DNA of 64,000 bases, from contig DATKPD010000079.1 in the NCBI GenBank assembly GCA_035524315.1, positions 8,283 to 72,282 on the forward strand, written 5' to 3'. This DNA comes from BOG-938 sp035524315 (GTDB lineage: Bacteria > Pseudomonadota > Alphaproteobacteria > Caulobacterales > Caulobacteraceae). Numbering within the stretch: position 1 is the stretch's first letter; each line of letters begins with the position of its first letter. Position numbers and translations under genes: made by a program. This document shows positions 36,055 to 44,894 of this stretch, piece by piece. Under the pieces are notes generated by a model. That model saw nothing but the letters and a program-made list of their open reading frames with translations, searched no databases and had not been told where the DNA came from.

Positions 36055-36570
36055 GTGCGGACGCGTTTGTTGCTTCTGGCGGCGGCGTTGTCGGCCCTTG
36101 CCGCGCACGCCGTGGCCGCGCCCGCGCCCAAGGTCGCCATCGCCAGCTTCGCCGATCTGAAGACGCCGCTGCCCTATCCCTATGACGAGAAGGCCGACGC
36201 CAACGCGGCGGTCGCCGCGGCCAAGGCCCGCGCAAAGGCGGCGCACAAACTGCTGCTGATCGACCTGGGCGGCAACTGGTGCCCGGACTGCCGCATCCTA
36301 GCGGGCGTGATGGACCTGCCCGAGGTCAAGGCCTTCGTCCAGGCGCACTACGTTGCGGTGACCGTGGACGTCGGCGACTTCGACACCAACCTGCAGATTC
36401 CCGCGCACTACGGCTTGGTCAAACGGCTGGAGGGCGTGCCCAGCCTGTTGGTGGTCGATCCACGCTCCGACACCCTGGTCGACCAGGGGCACACCGCCGC
36501 CCTGTCCGACGCCCGCAGCATGACGCCCCAGGCCCTGGCCGACTGGCTGGCGCAGTGGACGCCGAAATAG
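36055..36570 (+). CDS. Exported thioredoxin-family protein with CPDC active site
   Basis: A 171-residue periplasmic thioredoxin-like protein. The signal peptide ends after AVA/AAP (residue about 22). The active site is Cys76-Pro-Asp-Cys79 in LGGNWCPDCRILAG. The cis-Pro loop is in EGVPSLLVVDP, with a typical thioredoxin ending. CPDC suggests an oxidoreductase that may reduce proteins or cytochrome thiols. The GTG at 36055 is three bases after the degP stop and follows AGGAAG in the degP end, so it is co-transcribed with degP. It may serve as the missing thiol partner of CcmH, but that is inference. Confidence 0.83.
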   Translation: MRTRLLLLAAALSALAAHAVAAPAPKVAIASFADLKTPLPYPYDEKADANAAVAAAKARAKAAHKLLLIDLGGNWCPDCRILAGVMDLPEVKAFVQAHYVAVTVDVGDFDTNLQIPAHYGLVKRLEGVPSLLVVDPRSDTLVDQGHTAALSDARSMTPQALADWLAQWTPK

Positions 36571-36580
36571 GCGCGGCGTT

Positions 36581-37219
36581 CTAAACCAGCTTGGCCTTCT
36601 GCAAGGTCTTGTAGGCCTTGATCACCCGCTGCAGGCGCGCTTCGGCGCTGCGGTCGCCGCCGTTGGCGTCGGGGTGGCAGCGCTTGACCAGCTCGGTGTA
36701 GCGCGCGCGGATCACGGCGCTTTCGGCGTCGTCCTGCAGGTCGAGGTCGGCCAGGGCCGTGCGCTCCAGCTTGCCCAGTCGACGCTCAGGAACCGGCGGC
36801 GCGGCCGTCGCCGTCCCGCCGATCACGCCGTGCGGATCGGCCGCGCCTGCGCCGCCGCGGCGGGCGAAGCTGGCGGATTCGCGGGAAAACTTGGAGGCCT
36901 TGAACTGCCAGGTCGGACGGTCGCCCGTCTGGCGCTTGAGCAACTCGGCCTGAATCTGCGTCTCGCTCATGCCGGCGAAGAAGTTCCAGCTGCGATTGTA
37001 TTCCGCCGCATGGGTCTGACAGAACCAATAGTGCTCGTTCATCATCTCGCGCGACTTAGGCGCCTTGGCCGTAGCCGGGGCGCGGCATCCCGCGTGATCG
37101 CACGCCCGCTCGCCGGGCTTCAGCGCGTGGACGTCCCGCTCGGCTTCGGCCTCGCCCTCCTTGGGGGGCCGCACGCGGATGTCACGGAATTTGGGCTTGT
37201 ATTGAAATGCGCCGCTCAT
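36581..37219 (-). CDS. J-domain protein with an N-terminal zinc-like cysteine cluster
   Basis: A 212-residue protein with a reduced C-terminal J domain (residues about 152-210). HPD is present in LVKRCHPDANGGDRS, followed by AYKTLQKAKL. The N-terminal part has CDHAGCRAPA and HYWFCQTHAAEYN, which may bind a metal. Such J proteins stimulate DnaK for a specific client. The ATG at 37219 opens MSGAFQYKPKFRDIRVRPP. Upstream frame is not family-like. It converges with the thioredoxin gene, 10 bases apart, and diverges from bolA. Confidence 0.83.
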   Translation of the reverse strand: MSGAFQYKPKFRDIRVRPPKEGEAEAERDVHALKPGERACDHAGCRAPATAKAPKSREMMNEHYWFCQTHAAEYNRSWNFFAGMSETQIQAELLKRQTGDRPTWQFKASKFSRESASFARRGGAGAADPHGVIGGTATAAPPVPERRLGKLERTALADLDLQDDAESAVIRARYTELVKRCHPDANGGDRSAEARLQRVIKAYKTLQKAKLV

Positions 37220-37273
37220 GAGCCGAAGTATGCGGGTGAAAGTTTCATATTCAAGAATTGACGGACGGCGCAA

Positions 37274-37555
37274 ATGGGGCAGGTGGAGAAAACCATCCGC
37301 GAAAAATTGACCGAGGCGTTTTCGCCGCAGCGTCTGGATATCGTGGACGATTCCGCACGCCACGCCAGCCATGCCGGCGCCCGCGCGGGCGGTGAAAGCC
37401 ATTTCAATGTGGTCATCGTGTCGGCGGCTTTCCAGGGTCGCTCGCGCGTGCAGCGTCAGCGCGACGTCTACGCCGCCCTCGCCGAGGAAATGGCCGGGCC
37501 GATTCACGCCCTGTCGTTCAAGGCTCTCAGCCCGGAAGAGGACGCTCCAGCCTGA
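37274..37555 (+). CDS. bolA: BolA family protein
   Basis: A 93-residue BolA-type protein. The core is IREKLTEAFSPQRLDIVDDS, then SHFNVVIVSAAFQGRSRVQR with the conserved His and RQRDVYAAL, ending EEMAGPIHALSFKAL. BolA proteins bind monothiol glutaredoxins with a [2Fe-2S] cluster and affect morphology and stress response. The ATG at 37274 gives the usual length. The next gene, an acetyltransferase, starts two bases after the stop. Confidence 0.93.
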   Translation: MGQVEKTIREKLTEAFSPQRLDIVDDSARHASHAGARAGGESHFNVVIVSAAFQGRSRVQRQRDVYAALAEEMAGPIHALSFKALSPEEDAPA

Positions 37556-37556
37556 C

Positions 37557-38108
37557 ATGCGCCGCCGCTTCGCCTTCGATCTGCCGCTGCAGGCGCCTCG
37601 GATTCGCCAGGCGCGGGCGGACGACGTCGCGGCCTTGGCCAGGGTCAGCCTCGATACTTGGCGTCTGACCTATTCCGGGATCCTGCCGGCCGGCTATCTG
37701 GAGCGCATGAGTCTGACCGAGCAGGAAATGCAGCGACGGCGGCTGATGGCTAGCCCCGGTACGGCGCACTTTCTCGCCGAGGAGCCCTTCACCGGCGAGG
37801 CGGTGGCCTTCGCCAGTTGCGGACCGGCGCGCATCCGCGCCGAGTTCGGCGTGGGCGAGGTCTATGAACTCTACGTCCAGCACGGCTTTCAGCGCCAGGG
37901 CCTCGGCCGGGCGCTGCTGGGGGCGGCGCGCGACTGGCTGGCGCGGCGCGGGGAGCGCGAACTGGTCATCCGCGTCTTGATGGACAACCCCGCGCGCGGC
38001 TTCTACGAGCGGCTCGGCGGCCGTCCGGCTGGAGTGCGCACTATCCGCGTGGGCGGCGCGCTGGTCGAGGAAGCGGCCTACGTGTGGAGCGACCTGAAAC
38101 CGACCTGA
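37557..38108 (+). CDS. GNAT family N-acetyltransferase
   Basis: A 183-residue acetyltransferase. RQARADDVAALARVSLDTWR begins the fold. VYELYVQHGFQRQGLGRALL is the acetyl-CoA strand and loop (QGLGRALL). RVLMDNPARGFYERLGGRP and VEEAAYVW complete it. This is close to the RimI-like branch, but the substrate is unknown. It starts just after bolA and is probably co-transcribed. Its 3' end overlaps the convergent glycosyltransferase gene by 31 bases. Confidence 0.87.
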   Translation: MRRRFAFDLPLQAPRIRQARADDVAALARVSLDTWRLTYSGILPAGYLERMSLTEQEMQRRRLMASPGTAHFLAEEPFTGEAVAFASCGPARIRAEFGVGEVYELYVQHGFQRQGLGRALLGAARDWLARRGERELVIRVLMDNPARGFYERLGGRPAGVRTIRVGGALVEEAAYVWSDLKPT

Positions 38109-40252
38109 GCCTCAGGTTCAGGCCTGGCCGCCGCGCACCATCGCCTCCACATCGCGCGGTAGGCGTCTTCCAGATGGCGCGCCAAGCGCGGGCCGTCGCA
38201 GAACGCCGAGGCGGCCATCCGACCCCTGAGAATGGCGCGCAGGTCGGTTAGGCCTTGCGGATCGCGCGATCGGCGCACCGCGGTCTCGACATAGGCGGCC
38301 ACATCCGGTGCGGCCCAGTCGTCCAGCCCCACGCACGACAGGATCATCCGGCTCATGCGGCCCGACCAGCGTTGGCCGTGCAAGGTCAGCACCGGCACGC
38401 CCATCCACAGGGTGTCGGCCGTGGTGGTGCACCCGCCGAACGGGAACGGGTCCAGCGCTATGTCGATACGGTTGTAGGCCGCCAGGGCCTCGGCGCGCGG
38501 CGACAGCCCCTCGAACATCAGCCGTTCAGGCCCGACGTCATACCGGGCGAAGGCCTCGGTGAAATTCGTCCGGCACAGGGGATCGGCGAAGGTCCAGTAT
38601 TTGAGCAGCAGGCGAGAGCCCTCGACTTGGCGCAGGATCTCGGCCCACGCGGCGATGGCCGGGGCGCTGATCTTTCGCGGATTGTTGAAGCAGCCAAAGG
38701 TGACGAAGCCGTTGTTCAGCATGGGCGGCGGAGCGAGCGGGATAGGCTCGCGCGGCGGCGTCCAGCTCAGATAGGGGCTCGGCAGGCGCACGGGCGTCTC
38801 GGAGAACAGGCCCTCTTCGCCCGGCGCGATCACCACGTCGTCGGCGATCACATAGTCCATGCGCGATAGGCCCGTGGTGCCGAAATAGCCCAGCCACGAG
38901 GCCTGCACGGGCGCGGCGCGGGCGGCGAACATCGGTAGGCGGTTGTCGCCGGTGTGCCCGGCCAGGTCGATCAGCACGTCGACGCCGTCGGCCTGGATCG
39001 TGCGCCGCGCATCCTCGTCGCTCATGCCCCGGATCGAGGTCCAGCCGTGCGCAGCGGCGCGCAGGCGCTCGGTCTGTTCGTCGGGCGCCACCGTGTCGCT
39101 GTAGAGCCGCACCTCGACCTTTTGCGGGTCATGCGCCGCCAGCACGCCCTCCAGGAAGAATCCCACCGGATGAATGCGGAAGTCGGCCGACACATAGCCA
39201 ACGCGCAGCCGCCGCTCGGGATCGTCGCCTGGCGAAAAGCGGGTTTCGGGCGCGGTCTCCGCCCGGGCGGCGTAGCGGCGCGAGTCTTCCAGAATGTCCG
39301 CCGCCGACACGCCTGGTAGCGAATGCAGGGTCATGATCATGTTGGAATAGGCGTCGTGGTCGTCCGGCGACAGCCGCACCGCCTCGCGATAGGCGGCCAT
39401 CGCCTCGTCCAAGTGGCCGAGGTCGGCGAGGGCGTTGGCGAGGCCGTCGTAGCCCGCGCCCGACTGCGGCTCCAGCCGGATGGCCTCGCGCAGCAGGTCC
39501 AGGGCCCCGCCGAGGTCGGGCACATAAACGAGGAAGCCCGCCAGGATGCGCCGACGCTCGGCCGAATGGGGCTGCAGTTCGATCAGGCGGCGCAGGATGG
39601 CGATGGCCTCGCCCCCGCGCTCCTGGGCCACGCGCACCTTGGCCAGGTTCTCCAGCATCTCGACCGACGCCGGCCTGATCTTCAGCGCCCGCTCATAGAG
39701 ATCCGCGGCCTGGTCCAGGTCACCGTCGCGTTGGGCGACGGCCGCCAGGGTCCACAGGGCTTCGACATCCTGCGGCGCCAGGGCGATGGCGCGGCGCAAA
39801 TGCCCTGCGCCCTCGGTCGAAGCGCCCTGATCCGTCAGCGTCCGGCCGAGATTGAACAGCCCGCGCGGATAGTCGGGCCGCAGCGCCACCGCTTTGCGAA
39901 AGGCGGCGATGGCCTCATCGATGCGGCCCACCGCCCGTAGCGCCGATCCAAGATTGTTGTGGAACTGCGCCTGGCGCCCATCGGCCGCGATCGCCTTGCG
40001 CAGCGGCTCGATCGCGTCCCCCGGCCTGGCCGACTGCAACTGGATCAGGCCCAGCAAGTGCAGGCCTTCGGCGTGGCGGGGGTGGGCGAGCAGGTGGACG
40101 CGCAGCGCCTGTTCGGCCTCGGCCAGCCGTCCCGCCTGATGCAGGCGCGCGGCCTGGGCGAACGTGGGATCGAGAAGAGCCGACTGCGCTGCCCCTGCGA
40201 CGTCCGGCGCGCCGCCCTTGCGCTCGGCCGCTCGACGCTGCTGGCGGTTCAT
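38078..40252 (-). CDS. TPR-containing O-GlcNAc-transferase-like protein (GT41 family)
   Basis: A 724-residue protein. The start MNRQQRRAAERKGG is common to alphaproteobacterial relatives. About ten TPR repeats follow (residues 30-320), for example AEGLHLLGLIQLQSARPGDA. The C-terminal GT-B catalytic region has RVGYVSADFRIHPVGFF, DVLIDLAGHTGDNRLPMFAARAAP, GYFGTTGLSRMDYVIADDVV and FPFGGCTTTADTLWMGVPVL. These are the SPINDLY/OGT hallmarks. It likely glycosylates proteins; the target is unknown. It is the last gene of the aroK-aroB-corC-like operon, with its ATG overlapping the preceding stop by one base. Confidence 0.9.
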   Translation of the reverse strand: MNRQQRRAAERKGGAPDVAGAAQSALLDPTFAQAARLHQAGRLAEAEQALRVHLLAHPRHAEGLHLLGLIQLQSARPGDAIEPLRKAIAADGRQAQFHNNLGSALRAVGRIDEAIAAFRKAVALRPDYPRGLFNLGRTLTDQGASTEGAGHLRRAIALAPQDVEALWTLAAVAQRDGDLDQAADLYERALKIRPASVEMLENLAKVRVAQERGGEAIAILRRLIELQPHSAERRRILAGFLVYVPDLGGALDLLREAIRLEPQSGAGYDGLANALADLGHLDEAMAAYREAVRLSPDDHDAYSNMIMTLHSLPGVSAADILEDSRRYAARAETAPETRFSPGDDPERRLRVGYVSADFRIHPVGFFLEGVLAAHDPQKVEVRLYSDTVAPDEQTERLRAAAHGWTSIRGMSDEDARRTIQADGVDVLIDLAGHTGDNRLPMFAARAAPVQASWLGYFGTTGLSRMDYVIADDVVIAPGEEGLFSETPVRLPSPYLSWTPPREPIPLAPPPMLNNGFVTFGCFNNPRKISAPAIAAWAEILRQVEGSRLLLKYWTFADPLCRTNFTEAFARYDVGPERLMFEGLSPRAEALAAYNRIDIALDPFPFGGCTTTADTLWMGVPVLTLHGQRWSGRMSRMILSCVGLDDWAAPDVAAYVETAVRRSRDPQGLTDLRAILRGRMAASAFCDGPRLARHLEDAYRAMWRRWCAAARPEPEAQVGFRSLHT

Positions 40253-41559
40253 CAGCCCGCCTCCTCCTCGACCGCCTCCGGCAGGCGCGGCGAGACGCGC
40301 AAGGCGGTGATCTGGTTGCGCTGGCGGCGCAGCACCTGGAATCGGTGGTGGTGGAAGATGAAGGTCTGACCCGCCTCGGGAATGGTCTGGGCCTCATGGA
40401 TCACCAGGCCGGCCACGGTCACCGCGTCCTCATCGGGCAGGGTCCAGTCCATGGCCCGGTTAAGGTCGCGGATCGCCACCGAGCCGTCGACGTTGACCGA
40501 GCCGTCGGCCTGTCGGCGAATGCCCTGCAGGGCCGGATCGTATTCGTCCTCGATGTCGCCGACGATCTCCTCGAGGATGTCCTCAAGCGTGACCAAGCCC
40601 TGCAGCGCGCCATATTCGTCGACCACCAGGGCGAAATGATTGCGCGCCTTGAGGAAGGCGTTGAGCTGGTCCTTCAGATTGGTGGTGTCGGGGATGAACC
40701 ACGGCTCGCGCGCGATGGCGGCGATGTCCAGCGCCTCGGCCTTGCCGTCGGCGGCGCTCAAGGCCCGGGCCAGGTCCTTGGCGTGCAGCACCCCGATGAT
40801 GTTCTCCGGCTCGGCGCGATAGAGCGGCAGGCGCGTGTGCGGCGCTTCCAGCGCCTCCATCACAAGCAGGCGCGGCTCCAGGTCCGCGTCGAGCAATTCG
40901 ATGTTCTTACGGTGGACCATGATCTGCGACACGTCCATGTCTGACAGGTCCAGCACCCCGCCCAGCATGTGCCGGTCGCGGCTTTCGACCAGGCCTTCGG
41001 AGTGGTGGTACTCGACCGCGCCGCGAATCTCCTCGTGCGCGGCCAGTACGTCCTGCTCCATCGACAGATCGATGCCGAAGGGCTTCAGCGTCATGCGCAC
41101 GATCCACTGCACGGCGAAGATCACGGGGCCGAACAGCCGCACCACCACCAGCATCGGCGCCGACAGATTGCGGGCCACGTTGTCGGAGTGGACGATGGCG
41201 ATGGTCTTGGGCAGGACCTCGACGAACACCAGCACCAGCACGGTCATCACCGCCGTGGCCAGAGCCACGCCCCAGGCGCCGGGCACCGACTGGGCGATGA
41301 ACTCGGTGACCATGGCCGAGGTCAGGATGTTGATGGCGTTGTAGCCCAGCAGCACCGCGCCGATCATGGTCTCCTGATCGCTCAGGAGCTTGTTGACGCG
41401 CTTGGCCGGCAGGTCGCCGTCGCGCTCCAGTTGGTGCATGCGGCCGCGGCTGGCGCCGGTCAACGCCGTCTCCGCGGCGGAGAACAGGGCCGAGACGAAC
41501 AGCAGGGCCACGACCACGAGGCCGAAGCCCACCAGCGACAGGTTCATAACCGATTTCAA
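40252..41559 (-). CDS. CorC/CNNM-type membrane protein with CBS domains
   Basis: A 435-residue protein of the CNNM/CorC (HlyC) family. The DUF21 membrane region (three to four helices) includes SALFSAAETALTGASRGRMH. Two CBS domains follow, with VSQIMVHRKNIELLDADLEP and FALVVDEYGALQGLVTLEDI. The C-terminal CorC/HlyC domain has DGSVNVDGSVAIRDLNRAMD. Such proteins take part in magnesium or cobalt efflux. It lies seven bases after aroB and one base overlaps the next gene. M1 and M5 are both possible starts. Confidence 0.92.
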   Translation of the reverse strand: MKSVMNLSLVGFGLVVVALLFVSALFSAAETALTGASRGRMHQLERDGDLPAKRVNKLLSDQETMIGAVLLGYNAINILTSAMVTEFIAQSVPGAWGVALATAVMTVLVLVFVEVLPKTIAIVHSDNVARNLSAPMLVVVRLFGPVIFAVQWIVRMTLKPFGIDLSMEQDVLAAHEEIRGAVEYHHSEGLVESRDRHMLGGVLDLSDMDVSQIMVHRKNIELLDADLEPRLLVMEALEAPHTRLPLYRAEPENIIGVLHAKDLARALSAADGKAEALDIAAIAREPWFIPDTTNLKDQLNAFLKARNHFALVVDEYGALQGLVTLEDILEEIVGDIEDEYDPALQGIRRQADGSVNVDGSVAIRDLNRAMDWTLPDEDAVTVAGLVIHEAQTIPEAGQTFIFHHHRFQVLRRQRNQITALRVSPRLPEAVEEEAG

Positions 41560-41566
41560 GCCTCAG

Positions 41567-42676
41567 CTAGGGCTCAGCGCCCTCGGCCAAAAGGAACGCC
41601 CGAACGGCTTCGCTGTCCACGCCCTTCGCGACGAATGCCTCGCCGATGCGCTTGGCCAGAATGAAGGTCAGTTTGCCCGCCTCGGCCTTCTTGTCCTGGC
41701 CCATGTGGGCGATCAGCCGCGCGGCGGAGAACGGGCCGCCGGGGGCGTCGGACAGGCGGGTGGGCAGGCCGGCCGCGGCGATGGCCTTTTCCACGCGGAT
41801 CGCGTCCTGCGGCGCGCAGTGGCCCAGGGCGGCGGAGAAGCGGAACGCCTGGGCGCAGCCCAGCGCCACGCCTTCGCCGTGCAGCAGAGCCTCGCCATAG
41901 CCGGTCTCAGCCTCCAGCGCGTGGCCGAAGGTGTGGCCGAGGTTGAGCAGGGCGCGCGCGGCGGCCTCCTTTTCGTCCTCGCCCACGATCTCGGCCTTCA
42001 TCTGCACGCAGCGGCCCACGGCGTGTTCCAGCGCGGCCGCATCGTTCGCCAGCACCCTGGCGCCGTTGGCCTCCAGCCATTCGAAGAAGCCGGCGTCGCC
42101 CAGCATGCCGTACTTGATCACCTCGGCGTAACCGGCGCGCATTTCGCGGGCGGGCAGGGTGGACAGCACGTCCAGGTCGGCCAGCACCAGGCGCGGCTGG
42201 TGAAAGGCGCCGATCAGGTTCTTGCCCCGCGGGGTGTCGATGGCGGTCTTGCCGCCGACTGAGGAATCCACCTGGGCCAAAAGGGTGGTCGGAATCTGGA
42301 CGAAATCGACGCCGCGCTTGTAGATCGACGCCGCGAAGCCGGCCAGATCGCCCACCACCCCGCCGCCGAACGCGGTGATCACATCGCCTCGGTCCAGGCC
42401 CAGTCGCAGCAGCCGGTCGGACAGGTCCGACAGCCCGTCCCAGCTCTTGGTCTGCTCGCCGGGCTCGATCTGGATGAACTCGGCGGCGATGCCCGCTTCC
42501 AGCAGGGCTGCCTCCAGCCGCACGCCGTGGCGCGCGCGAACAGTGCTGTCGCACACCACCGCCGTGCGCCCGCGCGGCAGCAGCGGCTTCATCAGCGTCC
42601 CGGCCCGGTCGATCAGGCCCGGCTCGATCAGCACGTCGTAGGACCGGGCGCCCAGGCCCACATTGACCTTGGCCAT
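41567..42676 (-). CDS. aroB: 3-dehydroquinate synthase
   Basis: A 369-residue shikimate-pathway enzyme converting DAHP to 3-dehydroquinate with NAD and a divalent metal. NAD binding is shown by FGGGVVGDLAGFAASIYKRG and PTTLLAQVDSSVGGKTAID. The metal ligands are Glu in AEVIKYG, His in LGHTFGHALE, and His in LHGEGVALG. The length is typical. Its ATG overlaps the aroK stop (TGATG), so aroK and aroB are coupled; this pair order is widespread in proteobacteria. Confidence 0.97.
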   Translation of the reverse strand: MAKVNVGLGARSYDVLIEPGLIDRAGTLMKPLLPRGRTAVVCDSTVRARHGVRLEAALLEAGIAAEFIQIEPGEQTKSWDGLSDLSDRLLRLGLDRGDVITAFGGGVVGDLAGFAASIYKRGVDFVQIPTTLLAQVDSSVGGKTAIDTPRGKNLIGAFHQPRLVLADLDVLSTLPAREMRAGYAEVIKYGMLGDAGFFEWLEANGARVLANDAAALEHAVGRCVQMKAEIVGEDEKEAAARALLNLGHTFGHALEAETGYGEALLHGEGVALGCAQAFRFSAALGHCAPQDAIRVEKAIAAAGLPTRLSDAPGGPFSAARLIAHMGQDKKAEAGKLTFILAKRIGEAFVAKGVDSEAVRAFLLAEGAEP

Positions 42677-43233
42677 CAGTCCGCTCCCGCCAGCTTGAGC
42701 CGGCGCAGCGCCGTCACGATCGCCTCGACCGTGGCCTGGTGCGGCCCGTCGCCGCTCTCCACCGTAAGGTCAGCCTGGCGATAGGCCGCCTCACGCTTCT
42801 CCAGCAAGTCCTGCAGCACCTCGCGCGGGTCCTTGCCCCGCAGCAGGGGCCGGTGGCTCTTGCGCGCCACGCGCCGGGCCAGCACCTCGGGCGAGGCCTT
42901 GAGCCATACCGAAACCGCGTTGCGTCCCACCAGTTCGCGCGTCTCGGCGTCGGTGAAGGCGCCGCCGCCGGTGGCCAGGACGTGCGGCGGCTGGTCGAGC
43001 AGGCGCGCGATCACCCGCCGTTCTCCCTCGCGGAAGGCCGCCTCGCCGCGTTCGTCGAAGATCTCGGCGATGGTGCGCCCGGCCGCGCGCTCGATCTCCT
43101 CGTCGGCGTCGAAGAACGGCATGCCCAGGGCCTCGGCCAGGCGCTTGCCCACCGAGGTCTTGCCCGCGCCCATTAAACCGACCAGGACGATCGTCCGGTC
43201 TTGCAGCGCCGCGTCGGAAAGTGACTTTTTCAT
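42676..43233 (-). CDS. aroK: Shikimate kinase
   Basis: A 185-residue ATP-dependent kinase making shikimate 3-phosphate. The P-loop is GLMGAGKTSVG (residues 19-29). Substrate binding uses DADEEIERAAGRTIAEIF, GEAAFREGERRVI and LATGGGAFTD. The lid has KSHRPLLRG. The ATG at 43233 places the P-loop at the usual distance; the longer frame to 43317 is rejected. It is the first gene of a four-gene minus-strand operon. The 125-base gap to the divergent gene at 43359 holds its promoter. Confidence 0.96.
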   Translation of the reverse strand: MKKSLSDAALQDRTIVLVGLMGAGKTSVGKRLAEALGMPFFDADEEIERAAGRTIAEIFDERGEAAFREGERRVIARLLDQPPHVLATGGGAFTDAETRELVGRNAVSVWLKASPEVLARRVARKSHRPLLRGKDPREVLQDLLEKREAAYRQADLTVESGDGPHQATVEAIVTALRRLKLAGAD

Positions 43234-43358
43234 AAGGGTCGCGATCTTTACACGATGGTCCGCGCCGCCGCCAAGCCGCGCGCGCGAAAGGCGCATCCGG
43301 CGCTGTCGGCCGCGCACGCTCGTGATTTAATACGGGAAGACGTCAGCCGGTGAATTGC

Positions 43359-44891
43359 ATGATTCGTTCGACCTCCGTGGGCCTGCTCGCCGCCGCAGGG
43401 CTTGCCGTCGCCTGGCCGACCGTCGGCGCCGCCCAGGCGCAGGATGCGGCGCCCGCGCCCGCCGCGCCGGGTTCCGACGCGCCCGTCGCGACGGCGCCGC
43501 CGGCCGAGGTTGTAGCCCCCGTCACCACCGTCGCCCCGCCTGCGCCGGTCACCGCCTCCAGTCTGCGCGCGCCCGATCTGTTCTCGGCCTCGGCCGGCCG
43601 CACCGGCCTGCCGGACACGCTGTGGGACGGCGCCTCGGCCGACCTGGCCCGCGCGGTCATGCCCATGGCCGGCAAGCCGATGAGCCCAGCGGCGACAGCC
43701 TTCGCGCGGCGCCTCTACGCCACCGGCGCGCACGCGCCCGACGGCGCCGCCGCCGACGCCGACCTCGCCGCCGCGAGGTTGGCCGCTGTTTTGGCCTTGG
43801 GCGACGCCGCTGGAACCGAGGCGATGTTGGCTCACACGCCCGGCGTCGCGGCCAGTCCCGCCCTGTCGCAGATCGCCGCCGAGGCGGACCTGGTGCTCGG
43901 CCATGAGGACCAGGCCTGCCTGGTCGGCGACGCCCTCACCCAGGGCAAGGACCAGCCCTACTTCCGCCGCCTGCGCGCCTATTGTCTGGTGCGCGCCAAT
44001 TCGATGGACGCCGCGCAGTTGTCATTCGACCTAGCCGGGTCTCAAGCGCGCGACGAGGTCTACCAGCGCCTGATGAGCGCGGCGCTGGGCGCCGCCGCGC
44101 CGGGCGCGGCCGACCTGCGCGATGGGCTGAACTACGCCTTGTCGAAGCATCTCAAGCTCGACCTGACGCCGGCCCTGACCGGCGCCTGGCGGCCGATCCT
44201 GGTCGCCATAGCCGCCGATCCGGCGGCCGACCCCGCCTTGAAGGCCTCGGCCCAGGGCCTGCTGCAGCCCCCGGCCGTGGCCGCGCCGCCCGCCGTGGCC
44301 GCGCCGGTGCTGACGCCGCTCGCGGCCGGGGACCTGAAGAGCGCCCGCGCCGCCCGCGCCCAGATCGCCCGCGACGACGCGGCCGGGGCCACGGCGCTGG
44401 AACTGGCGCTGATCGACGCGGCGCTGACCGCCGCCGAGGGCAAGCCCGATGCGGCGGTGATGGACCAGCTGGTCGAGCGGGGCGGGGCGGGCGATCCGGG
44501 CGAGCGCCTGCGCGCCCAGCAGGCCGCCGCCCTCTACGGGGCCCTCGACGTCGGGATGAGCGGCCCGGCGCGGGCTGAATTCGCCGCCTTCGACCTGGGT
44601 CGCTCGCCCGCCTCCCAGGCGCGGCTGTTCGAGTTGCAGCTGGTCCAGGCGCCGGGCGACATGGCCCTGCTGGCCTTATGGCTGGCGGCCGACGCGGGCG
44701 TCGCCGGTCCGCCGCCGGTCGAGCGCGCCCAGATCGTCCGGGCCCTGATGCGCGCGGGCTTCAAGGACGATGCGCGCGCTTTCGCGGTGGAGGGGCTGGT
44801 CGGTCTGATCACGCCGCCGCCCGCTCCGCCGCCGCCGAAGGCCGCGACGGCCAAGGCCAGGGCGCCGGCCCCGCGCCGCCGCAAGCGCTAG
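43359..44891 (+). CDS. Exported Ala/Pro-rich protein of unknown function
   Basis: About 510 residues: a signal peptide (residues 1-28, cleaved near AQA), Pro/Ala-rich linkers at both ends, and a helical core. The core starts with APDLFSASAGRTGLPDTLWDG and includes EDQACLVGDALTQGKDQPYF and LRAYCLVRANSMDAAQLSFD. The C-terminal tail is Pro/Lys/Arg-rich. No domain is recognised; the helical core may be TPR-like. The start is ATG 43359 or GTG 43350. It ends three bases before xerD, so they likely share a transcript. Homologues upstream of xerD are common in Caulobacterales but unnamed. Confidence 0.78.
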   Translation: MIRSTSVGLLAAAGLAVAWPTVGAAQAQDAAPAPAAPGSDAPVATAPPAEVVAPVTTVAPPAPVTASSLRAPDLFSASAGRTGLPDTLWDGASADLARAVMPMAGKPMSPAATAFARRLYATGAHAPDGAAADADLAAARLAAVLALGDAAGTEAMLAHTPGVAASPALSQIAAEADLVLGHEDQACLVGDALTQGKDQPYFRRLRAYCLVRANSMDAAQLSFDLAGSQARDEVYQRLMSAALGAAAPGAADLRDGLNYALSKHLKLDLTPALTGAWRPILVAIAADPAADPALKASAQGLLQPPAVAAPPAVAAPVLTPLAAGDLKSARAARAQIARDDAAGATALELALIDAALTAAEGKPDAAVMDQLVERGGAGDPGERLRAQQAAALYGALDVGMSGPARAEFAAFDLGRSPASQARLFELQLVQAPGDMALLALWLAADAGVAGPPPVERAQIVRALMRAGFKDDARAFAVEGLVGLITPPPAPPPPKAATAKARAPAPRRRKR

Positions 44892-44894
44892 GCC

